Positions 25,860-33,770 are shown, counted from the first letter of the stretch. The stretch is DNA of 64,000 bases from Acinetobacter sp. XH1741 (GCF_041021895.1 NZ_CP157428.1:3100001-3164000), one strand, 5' to 3'. Translations and numbers: made by a program. Notes: generated from the sequence alone by a model not told the origin.

Positions 25860-26809
25860 ACTGCTGCTCCCTTGCCCTGTTGAAAACCAACTTGAATGAG
25901 GTAAGGCATCCATTTTTGCTGTTGCTCAGGATCTGCGAGTTTCACTGCGATACGTGCTGCAAGTTGTTCATAGCTTTCGTTACCTTCGGCATACTTACTT
26001 GCAAATTCAGGATGTACAGAAAGCTTTTGTGCAAAAGAGTAAATCTGCTTCGAACTTAGAGCGTTTGACTCCCCCTGCGGGACTCGAACTTGAGAACCTA
26101 TTTTTTTTGATTGTTCACGAGATTGATATTTTGCACATGCGTTAATTAACCAATCTGCAAAGTGGTAATGCATGAGTTCATCACAAAGATTCTTAGCAGC
26201 GTTGTAAAGTTCAAAAGCCCGCAATTCACGATCAAACCAATTTGCATTTTTGATAAGCTCATAAGTTTCCTGATCAGATGCCAAAAGAATTTCTTGACCA
26301 AGTTTTTTCAAACTCAACCAAGTTTTATTATTTATAGATTCTTCTGATAGATTCTTTGATAGGTTCCGTGTCCCAACGTTGGGACTGTTTAACGGAATTG
26401 TTGGGACTCTTTCATGGAATTGTTGGAACTGTTCCGTTGTTGGAACTGTTCCACTGTTGGGACTGTTTAAATCATCATTACCCGCTTTAAAGTGTACCGT
26501 TGTTGGTGCTGTTTCTCTGCCCTTAACTCCGATCAAAAGATATACTTTTACCTGCTTAGTTCGTCCTTCTCTCTTACCTGTATCGATAATGAACCCATCC
26601 TCAATTAACTCATCAATAATTTTTAAAACCGTCTTGCGATCCATTTCTGTGTCCTCAACAAGACGCGCAATACTTGGATAACATTCATGTGTTTCACCAG
26701 CTCTATCAGCCAGTGAAAGTAGAACTAATTTTTTAAGTGGTTTTAGTGCTCCACCCTGCTTTTGTTTTTGACGGGTTTTCCAAGCCCAAATAGATGCATC
26801 TAAGCTCAT
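25856..26809 (-). CDS. Replication initiator with internal iterons
   Basis: A 317-residue protein with a winged-helix N-terminal domain (WAWKTRQKQKQGGALKPLKKLVLLSLADRAG, then YPSIARLVEDTEMDRKTVLKIIDELIEDGFI), typical of O-like phage initiators. A linker at about residues 95-150 is encoded by repeated DNA (see iterons). The C-terminal half is helical. It lies after the methyltransferase gene and overlaps it by four bases. It probably binds the internal repeats and recruits host helicase. Confidence 0.75.
   Translation of the reverse strand: MSLDASIWAWKTRQKQKQGGALKPLKKLVLLSLADRAGETHECYPSIARLVEDTEMDRKTVLKIIDELIEDGFIIDTGKREGRTKQVKVYLLIGVKGRETAPTTVHFKAGNDDLNSPNSGTVPTTEQFQQFHERVPTIPLNSPNVGTRNLSKNLSEESINNKTWLSLKKLGQEILLASDQETYELIKNANWFDRELRAFELYNAAKNLCDELMHYHFADWLINACAKYQSREQSKKIGSQVRVPQGESNALSSKQIYSFAQKLSVHPEFASKYAEGNESYEQLAARIAVKLADPEQQQKWMPYLIQVGFQQGKGAAV
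26334..26513 (-). repeat. Iteron-like repeats, candidate prophage replication origin
   Basis: Six copies of GTTGGRACTGTT or close variants read on the plus strand start at 26378, 26400, 26422, 26439, 26456 and 26502 (spacing 22, 22, 17, 17, 46). The first is half of a perfect palindrome GTCCCAACGTTGGGAC (26370-26385). Next to it an AT-rich stretch carries two copies of ATAGATTCTT 13 bases apart (26334 and 26347). This layout, in the initiator gene, resembles the lambda origin in gene O. Confidence 0.65.
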
Positions 26810-28359
26810 GCGGCCCCCTTCATTTGTTTCGTAATAAATGGATTATTTGCTCTGGCAATTGCTGCCATTGGAAAAGGAGAAACAGAGTTCCCAACCATAA
26901 AAACCTGATCTTTTTTGGATAAAGGTTTCCCATCACTTCCATATTCAATAATGTAAGAATCAGGGAAGCCTTGCGCTCTATAAAGTTCACGTGGCTTTAA
27001 CATGCGAATGCAGATATCAACAATTGCCCAAGGTTCCCCCTTGATCCAGACAGTAACGAGGGCTAAACGATCTTTGGTGGTGATTGTATCCATTGGCTCA
27101 GTGATACTTCTTGCATCGCCATTGCCGTAGTAATTAATTAAAAATGCAGCTACACGAAGGGCGCCCTTATAGTTATCTTTACTCAACTTGGCTGTAACTA
27201 ATCCATGATGCCCACCTTTCACTTGTGCACATATGGTTGAAAGAGGCTCATCAATTGACCAGTTCCGCTGTTGAGATGCGTTAGCAAACTCTGTAATAAA
27301 CGGAACAAGGATTGGACTTATTAAAGAACTATGTCCGCCATAACCTGCTGTAGTTGTTGCTAATGGTTCACGTATGTCATGACCAAAACTTGTGCGGAAA
27401 TCACGGCCAATAAAAGGTGTGGCAGAATTAACAAAAAATGGCTCTTTAGTTTCAATAACATATTTTTGAATACCCTTAGCTATGCGTTTTAGAGTTGCAT
27501 CAGCTAGAGGACCTTGCGGCCTATCAAAAATTGAATTTCCTAAATCTGAAAAATCAACACATTCAACTGTTGAGCGCCATTTTTTTAAATTGCCCTTAGG
27601 TTTCTTTGAGAAGTATTTTTCTGGCCATACTATTGGTTGCCCATCACAGCGAGCAACGAGAAATAATCGCTCACGTTTTGTTGGCGCTCCGAAGTCAGCA
27701 GCAATAATATTTTTTTGCCACTCAACTTCATAACCAAGTTGTTCAAGACTACGGACAAAGTGTTTCCAAGTTTTACCTTTCTTCTTGGGGTTTGGTACTA
27801 AGAATTGATTGTGGCGAGGAACTCGCTCACCAGGCTCTGCAATTCGATTTACCTTTTTGCCATTAATATTAATTTTATCGAGAGTAATGACTCTGCCTGT
27901 TGCTTTGTCTCGTTTTGCAATTAAAGGTCCCCATCCTAAGATCTGCTTAACATTTTCTAAGCTGATCACATCAGGTTTAACTTTGCCTGCAAACTTAAGA
28001 ACTACCCAAGAAAGGTCACGTATTTCTTTTTTACGTGGTTGTCCGCCAGCAGCTTGCGAATGATGTGTACAGTCTGGGCTTGCATGAAACCAACCGACCT
28101 GAAAACCATCACAAATTTCAATTGGATCTATTGCGAATACATCTTGAACATAATGCTTTGCATGAGGATGATTAGCCTCATGCATAGAAATTGCTTTAGG
28201 GTTATGATTTACAGCAACATACACAGGTCTGTTTAAACCCATTTCTAAACCGGTGCTTGCACCACCACCGCCAGCGAAGAAATCAACAATGATTTTTTCA
28301 GAGAAATTTAAATCAAACTGTGTTTTGAAAGAACGTGTAGCATCAACAAATGTATTCAT
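26806..28359 (-). CDS. DNA cytosine C5-methyltransferase
   Basis: A 517-residue enzyme. Motif I is VDFFAGGGGASTGLE; motif IV is SPDCTHHSQ with the catalytic Cys in a PDC variant seen in phage enzymes; motif VI is SLENV; motif VIII region REPLATTTAGYGGHSSL; motif X ends in FMVGNSVSP. It modifies DNA, probably to resist host restriction. No partner restriction enzyme is obvious beside it. It is the second gene of the leftward operon. Confidence 0.85.
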   Translation of the reverse strand: MNTFVDATRSFKTQFDLNFSEKIIVDFFAGGGGASTGLEMGLNRPVYVAVNHNPKAISMHEANHPHAKHYVQDVFAIDPIEICDGFQVGWFHASPDCTHHSQAAGGQPRKKEIRDLSWVVLKFAGKVKPDVISLENVKQILGWGPLIAKRDKATGRVITLDKININGKKVNRIAEPGERVPRHNQFLVPNPKKKGKTWKHFVRSLEQLGYEVEWQKNIIAADFGAPTKRERLFLVARCDGQPIVWPEKYFSKKPKGNLKKWRSTVECVDFSDLGNSIFDRPQGPLADATLKRIAKGIQKYVIETKEPFFVNSATPFIGRDFRTSFGHDIREPLATTTAGYGGHSSLISPILVPFITEFANASQQRNWSIDEPLSTICAQVKGGHHGLVTAKLSKDNYKGALRVAAFLINYYGNGDARSITEPMDTITTKDRLALVTVWIKGEPWAIVDICIRMLKPRELYRAQGFPDSYIIEYGSDGKPLSKKDQVFMVGNSVSPFPMAAIARANNPFITKQMKGAA

Positions 28360-28643
28360 GCTTCACCACCTTCATTTAATTGAATAAAAGTGCTACCTAA
28401 ATAACGGATCTTTTTAGCTCGATATAAACTTGATATGATTTGTCCAGCATGAAAAAGAGGCATTCTGTGTTGTTCAGAAAGAGCTTTCATGAACTCATCT
28501 CGAGTTACCGCTGCATTATTCTCATCACGCTTTTGACGTTTCAAATTTTGTTTACGAACATCAAGTAATACATTTAAAGTTTTTAGAGCCGGCTCAAACC
28601 AACTCTGGATTATTTGCTGTTGATTTGATAAATTAGTTTGCAT
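28356..28643 (-). CDS. Hypothetical phage protein upstream of the methyltransferase
   Basis: A 95-residue protein (MQTNLSNQQQIIQSWFEPALKTLNVLLD) with a winged-helix-like C-terminal part (AGQIISSLYRAKKIRYLGSTFIQL). It may bind DNA. Its stop overlaps the methyltransferase start by four bases. Confidence 0.55.
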   Translation of the reverse strand: MQTNLSNQQQIIQSWFEPALKTLNVLLDVRKQNLKRQKRDENNAAVTRDEFMKALSEQHRMPLFHAGQIISSLYRAKKIRYLGSTFIQLNEGGEA

Positions 28644-28677
28644 ATTCAGTTCCTCTAGCCAGTAATTGAATTAACTA

Positions 28678-28705
28678 AGCCTGATCCACGAAATCAGGCT
28701 TTTTT
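28678..28705. terminator. Perfect hairpin with a T-run
   Basis: AGCCTGAT and ATCAGGCT form an eight-base stem; the plus strand continues with five T. It lies just after the CII-like gene. On the minus strand the tail is TAGTTAA, so it would pause rather than strongly terminate leftward transcripts. Confidence 0.45.
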
Positions 28706-29060
28706 AATATCCAAGCTTTTCCTTTTGACCACTGATTTCGTCATGAAATAAGTCGTCAACTGTTTCAATACGGTTCATCCAGCTTTTAGACATGACTAAA
28801 AGTGCAGCAACCCGTTCTTTATCAATGCTTTGATAATCTTTAGGTACAACTTTCAAACCTAAGCAACTCAAGAGTTCGCAAAAGCTCTCAATTTCAGTCA
28901 AGCCATTATTTTTCTTGTCGTTTTTCATTCGCGACAATGTGCTTGCGTCTACATTTAAATGATCTGCAATTTCTACATTTTTATTTGTTGCAAGTGCCTG
29001 CAAAATTCGAGATACGTCATTTCTGGCACTTGCAGATAGATCGACTAATAATTTGCTCAT
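28704..29060 (-). CDS. CII-like phage transcriptional regulator
   Basis: A 118-residue protein with a helix-turn-helix at about residues 15-50 (RILQALATNKNVEIADHLNVDASTLSRMKND), the pattern of phage CII regulators. It is the second gene from the cro-like gene in the leftward early operon. It probably activates lysogeny promoters; its sites were not found. Confidence 0.75.
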   Translation of the reverse strand: MSKLLVDLSASARNDVSRILQALATNKNVEIADHLNVDASTLSRMKNDKKNNGLTEIESFCELLSCLGLKVVPKDYQSIDKERVAALLVMSKSWMNRIETVDDLFHDEISGQKEKLGY

Positions 29061-29068
29061 GATGTTTC

Positions 29069-29290
29069 CTAAGCTGTTTTTGATGTACCTAAAAAGAAAT
29101 CAAATAGGCTTTCGTGAGTTAATTTTTGATTGCTTGCGTCAACCATTTTTTGAATGGTTTCCATTCTTGGTTTTTTGCGAGCATGGATTAAATGAGTTTC
29201 CATGTATCCATATGAAACTTCTGCTTCTTTGCAGAACTTGAGACGGTCACTCTCACTTAATCCTCGCCAATAGCTATGAAGAGTAAGCAT
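29069..29290 (-). CDS. Cro/YdaS-like regulator
   Basis: A 73-residue protein of Cro-like size with a helix-turn-helix (YWRGLSESDRLKFCKEAEVSYGYMETHL). A GAGGTG ribosome site lies before its ATG. It is divergent from the S24 repressor, as cro is from cI, with four operator-like sites between. It probably opposes the repressor. Confidence 0.7.
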   Translation of the reverse strand: MLTLHSYWRGLSESDRLKFCKEAEVSYGYMETHLIHARKKPRMETIQKMVDASNQKLTHESLFDFFLGTSKTA

Positions 29291-29295
29291 AAATA

Positions 29296-29386
29296 CACCT
29301 CACTGGTAATTTTATTTAATAAATATACCCACAAGGTAAATAAAATACAACCTGTAAGGGTATTTATTTTTTCTACCCATTAGGTA
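29296..29386. promoter_or_regulatory. Operator cluster between cro-like gene and repressor
   Basis: Four 13-base sites fit TACCYNNNRGGTA or a close form, starting at 29296, 29326, 29349 and 29374. The sites at 29326 and 29374 match exactly (TACCCACAAGGTA and TACCCATTAGGTA). They sit between the two divergent start codons and overlap the leftward promoter. The best reader is the S24 repressor at 29420-30208 and its opponent. Confidence 0.7.
29322..29350 (-). promoter_or_regulatory. Leftward early promoter (cro-like operon)
   Basis: On the minus strand TTGTAT and TATATT are 17 bases apart, with an operator between and over the -10. The arrangement nearly duplicates the rightward promoter at 30319-30347. 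Confidence 0.65.
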
Positions 29387-29419
29387 TTTTTGAGTTCAGC
29401 GCTAGAGGTGAATTGAAAA

Positions 29420-30208
29420 ATGAGTGAATTAAAGACTATTCATGAAATTAGACTTGGTAATACAAGGAAATTAATGAAGGAATCAGGACTAACTCGTTCT
29501 GAATTCGCCGAAAAAATCGAAATGGCTTATGGGTTGTTGAGTCAATACATTGGTAAGAACCCAACTAAGAATATTGGTGATGAAACTGCTTTAAAAATTG
29601 AAGACGCTTTTAATAAGCCTCGTGGTTATTTAGACCAGTCTGATAATCAAAGTGAACTTTCAGAGCAATCAGGTTCTATTTCTGGTTTTAAGCAAATTGA
29701 TATAGAAGCTTTTAAGAAAAAATATAATATTCCAGATAGTGAAGATGCAGTTCTTTTCTCTAGAACTGTAGAGAAACCATTTGTAATTTCAAAAAGATGG
29801 GTACCAGTAAAGGCTTACAGCAAAATGGGGATGGACGGTTATTTTACAGATATGGGATATGACGGTAATGCAGGAGATGGATATGTTCCAACTCATACTG
29901 CGGGAGATCGCTCATACGCAATTAAAGGAACTGGTGATTCTATGTACCCTGCTATTCGTAATGGCTGGTATGTTGTTTGTGATCCAGATGCGGAACTAAC
30001 ACCTACAGAATTTGTTCAAGTTTGTTTAAAAGATGGCAGATGTACTATTAAAGAGTTTATTGGAATACACAATAATGTTTTAAATTTACTGGCAGTTAAT
30101 GGTGGTGAAAGACTTACTTTTGACATGGAGGAAGTAGAAAGCATAACTGCAATTACTGATATCGTTCCTCCAAGCCAGCATAGACAACATCATCCACAAG
30201 CCAATTAA
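29420..30208 (+). CDS. S24-type phage repressor (CI-like)
   Basis: A 262-residue protein. Residues 5-70 hold the DNA-binding domain (GNTRKLMKESGLTRSEFAEKIEMAYGLLSQYIG). The C-terminal half is an S24/LexA-like peptidase: KGTGDSMYPAIRNGWYVVCDP contains the catalytic Ser, and a Lys in KDGRCTIKEFIG fits the second catalytic residue. Such repressors keep the prophage silent and are inactivated after DNA damage. Operators flank it on both sides. A GAGGTGAA ribosome site precedes the ATG. Confidence 0.85.
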   Translation: MSELKTIHEIRLGNTRKLMKESGLTRSEFAEKIEMAYGLLSQYIGKNPTKNIGDETALKIEDAFNKPRGYLDQSDNQSELSEQSGSISGFKQIDIEAFKKKYNIPDSEDAVLFSRTVEKPFVISKRWVPVKAYSKMGMDGYFTDMGYDGNAGDGYVPTHTAGDRSYAIKGTGDSMYPAIRNGWYVVCDPDAELTPTEFVQVCLKDGRCTIKEFIGIHNNVLNLLAVNGGERLTFDMEEVESITAITDIVPPSQHRQHHPQAN

Positions 30209-30230
30209 TGAATTAATTAACTAAGTTATA

Positions 30231-30254
30231 AGCCCACATTTTTGTGGGCTTTTT
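30231..30254 (+). terminator. Intrinsic terminator of the repressor gene
   Basis: AGCCCACA and TGTGGGCT form an eight-base stem with a TTTT loop and are followed by TTTTATT. It follows the repressor stop by 22 bases. Confidence 0.75.
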
Positions 30255-30272
30255 ATTAACTTATATAAATTC

Positions 30273-30343
30273 CACCCCTGAAGTGAAAAATTATTAATTA
30301 AATTTCACCTCTCAGGTATTTACTTTATTTTACCTTGCAGGTA
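30273..30343. promoter_or_regulatory. Operator cluster upstream of the rightward early operon
   Basis: Three more 13-base sites occur: CACCCCTGAAGTG at 30273 (one mismatch), CACCTCTCAGGTA at 30306, and TACCTTGCAGGTA at 30331. They share the consensus of the cluster near 29.3 kb and are outside the repressor gene on its other side. Confidence 0.65.
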
Positions 30344-30347
30344 TATT
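30319..30347 (+). promoter_or_regulatory. Rightward early promoter with overlapping operator
   Basis: TTTACT and TATATT are 17 bases apart. The operator at 30331 overlaps the -10 and the one at 30306 ends right before the -35. Repressor binding would block polymerase. Confidence 0.65.
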
Positions 30348-30366
30348 TTTCTCACAGACATCAAAA

Positions 30367-30404
30367 AAGCACATCGACTCTCTTACCTTCCGATGTGCTT
30401 TTCC
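30367..30404 (+). terminator. Leader hairpin/attenuator of the rightward operon
   Basis: AAGCACATCG pairs with CGATGTGCTT around a 14-base loop and is followed by TTCC on the plus strand (six T on the minus strand). It lies between the promoter and the first gene, so it may need antitermination or may be an mRNA stem. Confidence 0.5.
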
Positions 30405-30420
30405 AAACTGCGAGATAAGT

Positions 30421-30861
30421 ATGAACGTAAAAGCAAACCCTTTCAACTCCTTTGCATTTGTCAGCATGGCTGCTCTTGCAATATCAGGTGGTTCTTTAGT
30501 CGCTTGCCAGCTTCAACCGGCTATGCAAGAACAAGAGCACGTTTCTTTCTTCACACCTAAAACACAGCCAAGCACTTACGGTGTTTTGACTGCAAAAATC
30601 ACGGGTGATCATTCTGGTATTGCTGTAGTCAAAATTGATAGCTTCCGAGTAAACGTTAGCTTTGATTTTGAAGCACATGCTGATAGCTACGGCGTACCTG
30701 GTTCCGAATTTACCGCTGTTGATATTACTCAACTAACAGTAAATGAAATCACTGACATTAACGGTAAGTCATATAACGATTTCACCGAACATGAAGACAT
30801 TCGCAATATCAATGCAATTCTAAAAGGCTTCATCGAACGTAATAAGTTGGTGGAGGCATAA
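30421..30861 (+). CDS. Phage early protein with lipobox-like N-terminus
   Basis: A 146-residue protein whose first 30 residues look like a lipoprotein signal (AFVSMAALAISGGSLVAC, with LVAC as lipobox). The rest has a mixed beta pattern. It is the first gene of the operon controlled by the repressor. If exported, it would be an envelope protein made early. Function unknown. Confidence 0.55.
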   Translation: MNVKANPFNSFAFVSMAALAISGGSLVACQLQPAMQEQEHVSFFTPKTQPSTYGVLTAKITGDHSGIAVVKIDSFRVNVSFDFEAHADSYGVPGSEFTAVDITQLTVNEITDINGKSYNDFTEHEDIRNINAILKGFIERNKLVEA

Positions 30862-30863
30862 AG

Positions 30864-31190
30864 ATGTCTAATTTCAAAAAACATCCTGACGGCTACAAGT
30901 CATATTTAGGTCTTGATCGTACAACTAGCCTCTACTCTGTTCGAATTGGCTGGCAAGTATATGCATCCAATGCTAATGGCTCAGTTCTTTACAAAATCAA
31001 GGACTCAGTTAAGACACCTTTGGATGTCGGCAAGTTCAAATCTAACTATCCGAAAGTTTGGAATGAAATTTCTCAAGAAATTGATTTTCAACGCAGAAAG
31101 CAACTCGCAATAAAACTGCGTGAAACCAACATCCCTAGCCGTGACCGCAATAACTATAAGCGTTCACGCGGCTTCACTGGCTCAAGATAA
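30864..31190 (+). CDS. Hypothetical early phage protein
   Basis: A 108-residue basic protein (MSNFKKHPDGYKSYLGLDRTTSLYSVR) that ends in a Lys/Arg-rich tail. Ribosome site TGGAGG before the ATG; two-base gap from the upstream gene. No family recognised. Confidence 0.55.
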   Translation: MSNFKKHPDGYKSYLGLDRTTSLYSVRIGWQVYASNANGSVLYKIKDSVKTPLDVGKFKSNYPKVWNEISQEIDFQRRKQLAIKLRETNIPSRDRNNYKRSRGFTGSR

Positions 31191-31201
31191 GGATAAGAAA
31201 A

Positions 31202-32581
31202 ATGGCTCTACCAATAATTACTGCTGACCAAACTTTATTGGTTCAAGCAATCATTGTGTACTTATATGCGGATCCGGGTTTAGGTAAATCATCAATGGGC
31301 TTTACCGCAGAAAAGGCAATTTCATTCGACTTTGACCGTGGTGCTCACCGTACGGGTGAATTACGGCGCGGTGCTGTCGTACAGGTTCAACAATGGAGTG
31401 ACGTTGCAAACCTTACTCCTCAAGACTTAGCACCTTATAAAACCGTAATCATTGATACCGTGGGCGCAATGCTTGAATGTATTAAAACTCACTTATTGCT
31501 TACCGCTAATAATCGCCAAAAAGATGGTTCATTAAAGTTAAAGGCACAAGGTTTAGCGAATCAAACATTTAAGCAATACATCAATACTTTGATCAGTCTT
31601 GGCAAGGATGTTGTTTTTATTGCTCACGCTTCAGAAGATCAAAACGGAGATCAAATTATTTACCGACCAGATCTAGGCGGTAAAAACCGTAATGAGCTTT
31701 ACCGTATTGCAGACATCATGGGTTATCTGACAACTGTTACTACAGGTGAAGGTAAAAATGCTCGAGTAATCAGTTTTAAGCCTTCTCCTACCCACCATGC
31801 CAAAAACTCAGGTGCTTTAGGTGGTGAAACTGGTGAAGTATGGGTACCAGATTTAAAAGCTAATCCAACTTTCTTAGCTGACCTTATCACCCAAGCTAAA
31901 AACCATATCAACACATTAACACCAGCACAACTTGCGGCAGCTAAAGCACAAGAAGAGTTGGAAAACTGGAAGCAAAGCTGTGAAGAAGCTGAGCATGCAG
32001 GTGATTTAAATCAATTAACTGAATCGCTTGATAAAGAGCACATGTATTACCAGAACATGCGCCAAGCGATGTTGATGCAGGCTAAAGCATTGAACTGCAC
32101 ATTCGATAAAGAGCGTAATTCTTGGATTAGTCCATCTGAATTTAATGGCATTACAGACGAACAAAGAGACGAACTTCAGAACTTCATTGCTGAACGCGGC
32201 CTTGATGTGAAAACAGTTTGTGAGCATTTCGGTATTGATGCCCTCATCCAAATTGAAGCGGCGAAACTACCAGCAGTTAAACAAGAAATCGAAACTTTGG
32301 CCAAGAACGAGATAACAACTGAAATTGATTGTTTTGAAAGCGAATCAGCAAAAGAAACTGTTAATCAAGCTGAAATCTTAGATGAAGGTTATCAAAAAAC
32401 TCTTAACACCCTTCTTCAGCGCGTCAATGAATCAAAAACTACAGTCGAAGTTAATGCCGTATATCGCTATACACGTGGATGGTCTGCTGAGCAAATGGCT
32501 CCACTTCTAAATGCGATTACCACACGTTTAGCAATTTTGGAAAATGCAAACTCTGAAAATTTATTGGAGGGACAATCTTAA
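31202..32581 (+). CDS. RecA-like AAA ATPase (Sak4/AAA_24-type)
   Basis: A 459-residue protein. Walker A is ADPGLGKSS near residue 22, Walker B is KTVIIDTVG near residue 82, and later SLGKDVVFIAHASED fits a sensor region. This resembles phage single-strand annealing or recombination ATPases. The C-terminal half is helical and distinct. It probably works in phage recombination. Confidence 0.75.
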   Translation: MALPIITADQTLLVQAIIVYLYADPGLGKSSMGFTAEKAISFDFDRGAHRTGELRRGAVVQVQQWSDVANLTPQDLAPYKTVIIDTVGAMLECIKTHLLLTANNRQKDGSLKLKAQGLANQTFKQYINTLISLGKDVVFIAHASEDQNGDQIIYRPDLGGKNRNELYRIADIMGYLTTVTTGEGKNARVISFKPSPTHHAKNSGALGGETGEVWVPDLKANPTFLADLITQAKNHINTLTPAQLAAAKAQEELENWKQSCEEAEHAGDLNQLTESLDKEHMYYQNMRQAMLMQAKALNCTFDKERNSWISPSEFNGITDEQRDELQNFIAERGLDVKTVCEHFGIDALIQIEAAKLPAVKQEIETLAKNEITTEIDCFESESAKETVNQAEILDEGYQKTLNTLLQRVNESKTTVEVNAVYRYTRGWSAEQMAPLLNAITTRLAILENANSENLLEGQS

Positions 32582-32877
32582 TGACAAAACAGACTACTCC
32601 AGATTTTCTATTCGAACCTAAGCTGCTACCTCCGCAGCTTTTCGAAAAGTTCATAGTGTTCAACGTAAATGCCGGGTATCGCGGTAAAGGAACACCACAC
32701 GGCGTAAACCTTATAAAAGGCAATAAAGCCACTCTCTCTTTAAACAATGAGGGTGTGATGAACAAAGCAGCTCAAGAGCGCTACAAGTTAATGCTTTTGA
32801 AGTATTTCAAAGAAGGTCGCTCAGCAATGGATGAGCTAGATCATGAAGTTAAACGTATTTATAGAATGGTGGCGTGA
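32581..32877 (+). CDS. Hypothetical early phage protein
   Basis: A 98-residue protein (MTKQTTPDFLFEPKLLPPQLFEKF). Its ATG shares a base with the ATPase stop, showing operon coupling. Function unknown. Confidence 0.55.
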   Translation: MTKQTTPDFLFEPKLLPPQLFEKFIVFNVNAGYRGKGTPHGVNLIKGNKATLSLNNEGVMNKAAQERYKLMLLKYFKEGRSAMDELDHEVKRIYRMVA

Positions 32878-33054
32878 ATGATTGAAGCTAAAAGTGGTGT
32901 GGAATTTGATGGGAATGACATCTGGTTAAATGGCGATCTAATTTCAAAATGTGATGTAGAAGATAAGTGGTTAGTTTTTGGAGATATTGATACCAAAAGT
33001 GGATTTGAATCACTTGAAGAAGCTATTAAATTCTGTTTGGAGCAAAAACAATGA
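32878..33054 (+). CDS. 58-residue early phage protein
   Basis: A frame of 59 codons starts right after the previous stop (TGA then ATG) and encodes MIEAKSGVEFDGNDIWL and EDKWLVFGDIDTKSGFESLEE. It ends in an ATGA overlap with the next gene. The packing and acidic composition support it. Function unknown. Confidence 0.6.
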   Translation: MIEAKSGVEFDGNDIWLNGDLISKCDVEDKWLVFGDIDTKSGFESLEEAIKFCLEQKQ

Positions 33055-33335
33055 GCAAGGTTATCGGTGAAGTAAATTTGAACCCTAGCCGTATTGAAGG
33101 CACACCGGATCAAGTAGCTGTACATATATTTCAAGAAATCATTTGCCCTAGTACGGAAGAACTTCTCAAGACTAATCCAGAGGCTGCAAAAGTATTTACA
33201 TACCACATTTTTGGCTTAGCTCTGTCACAGCTTGCAGAGTTTCACTCAACTAAAAGCCTAGATAAAGCAGTAACCGTTACTCTTCACAACCTTTTACGTC
33301 AATTGAAGAAAGAACGAAATGAATTGAGGAACTGA
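33051..33335 (+). CDS. Hypothetical early phage protein
   Basis: A 94-residue protein (MSKVIGEVNLNPSRIEGTPDQVAVHIFQEI). It is coupled to the upstream small gene by ATGA. No family recognised. Confidence 0.55.
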   Translation: MSKVIGEVNLNPSRIEGTPDQVAVHIFQEIICPSTEELLKTNPEAAKVFTYHIFGLALSQLAEFHSTKSLDKAVTVTLHNLLRQLKKERNELRN

Positions 33336-33338
33336 GGG

Positions 33339-33596
33339 ATGAGTGATAATTTTCAAGAACTAATAGATAAATCAGTTGAAGAAAGCCGTTTGCAAATTGC
33401 ACATACAGCAGACCGTTTGGCAGCTGCCCACCAAACATTTGCTAATGACTATCTTCTTAATGTTGCAAACCAAACTTTATATATGCTTGGTAATTCACTC
33501 TCAATTGAAAATTTCGAAGTTGATTTTGAAGGACTTAGAGTTCACTTGATGGATGCTCTTAAAAAGGCTAAAGCTGAAAGTAAGGAGGGGGAATAA
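33339..33596 (+). CDS. Hypothetical early phage protein
   Basis: An 85-residue helical protein (MSDNFQELIDKSVEESRLQIAHTADRL). It has a GAGGGATG-type junction with the upstream gene and ends next to the excisionase-like gene. No family recognised. Confidence 0.5.
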   Translation: MSDNFQELIDKSVEESRLQIAHTADRLAAAHQTFANDYLLNVANQTLYMLGNSLSIENFEVDFEGLRVHLMDALKKAKAESKEGE

Positions 33597-33770
33597 ATGT
33601 TATTAACAGTTAATCAGACTATTCAAGTTACCAATTTATCAAAGACAACTATATATAGAATGTTTGATTCAGGTGAACTTAAAAAAGTTAAATTGGGCGG
33701 CTCAACTAGAGTTGAATTTTCCAAAGAACTTTATGAAAAGTACAAAGAAAAAATTCAGGCCTTATTTTAA
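33597..33770 (+). CDS. Excisionase-like HTH protein (57 residues)
   Basis: A 58-codon frame has an excellent AAGGAGG site and encodes VNQTIQVTNLSKTTIYRMFDSGE followed by KVKLGGSTRVEF, the pattern of excisionase/MerR-type winged-helix proteins. It ends 15 bases before the convergent integrase stop and its end forms part of a terminator. It is the likely partner of the integrase in excision. Confidence 0.75.
   Translation: MLLTVNQTIQVTNLSKTTIYRMFDSGELKKVKLGGSTRVEFSKELYEKYKEKIQALF

Noticed and set aside
23815..28359. A classic restriction-modification system
   Set aside because: The nucleases are small and typical of phage replication operons, and they are not adjacent to the methyltransferase.
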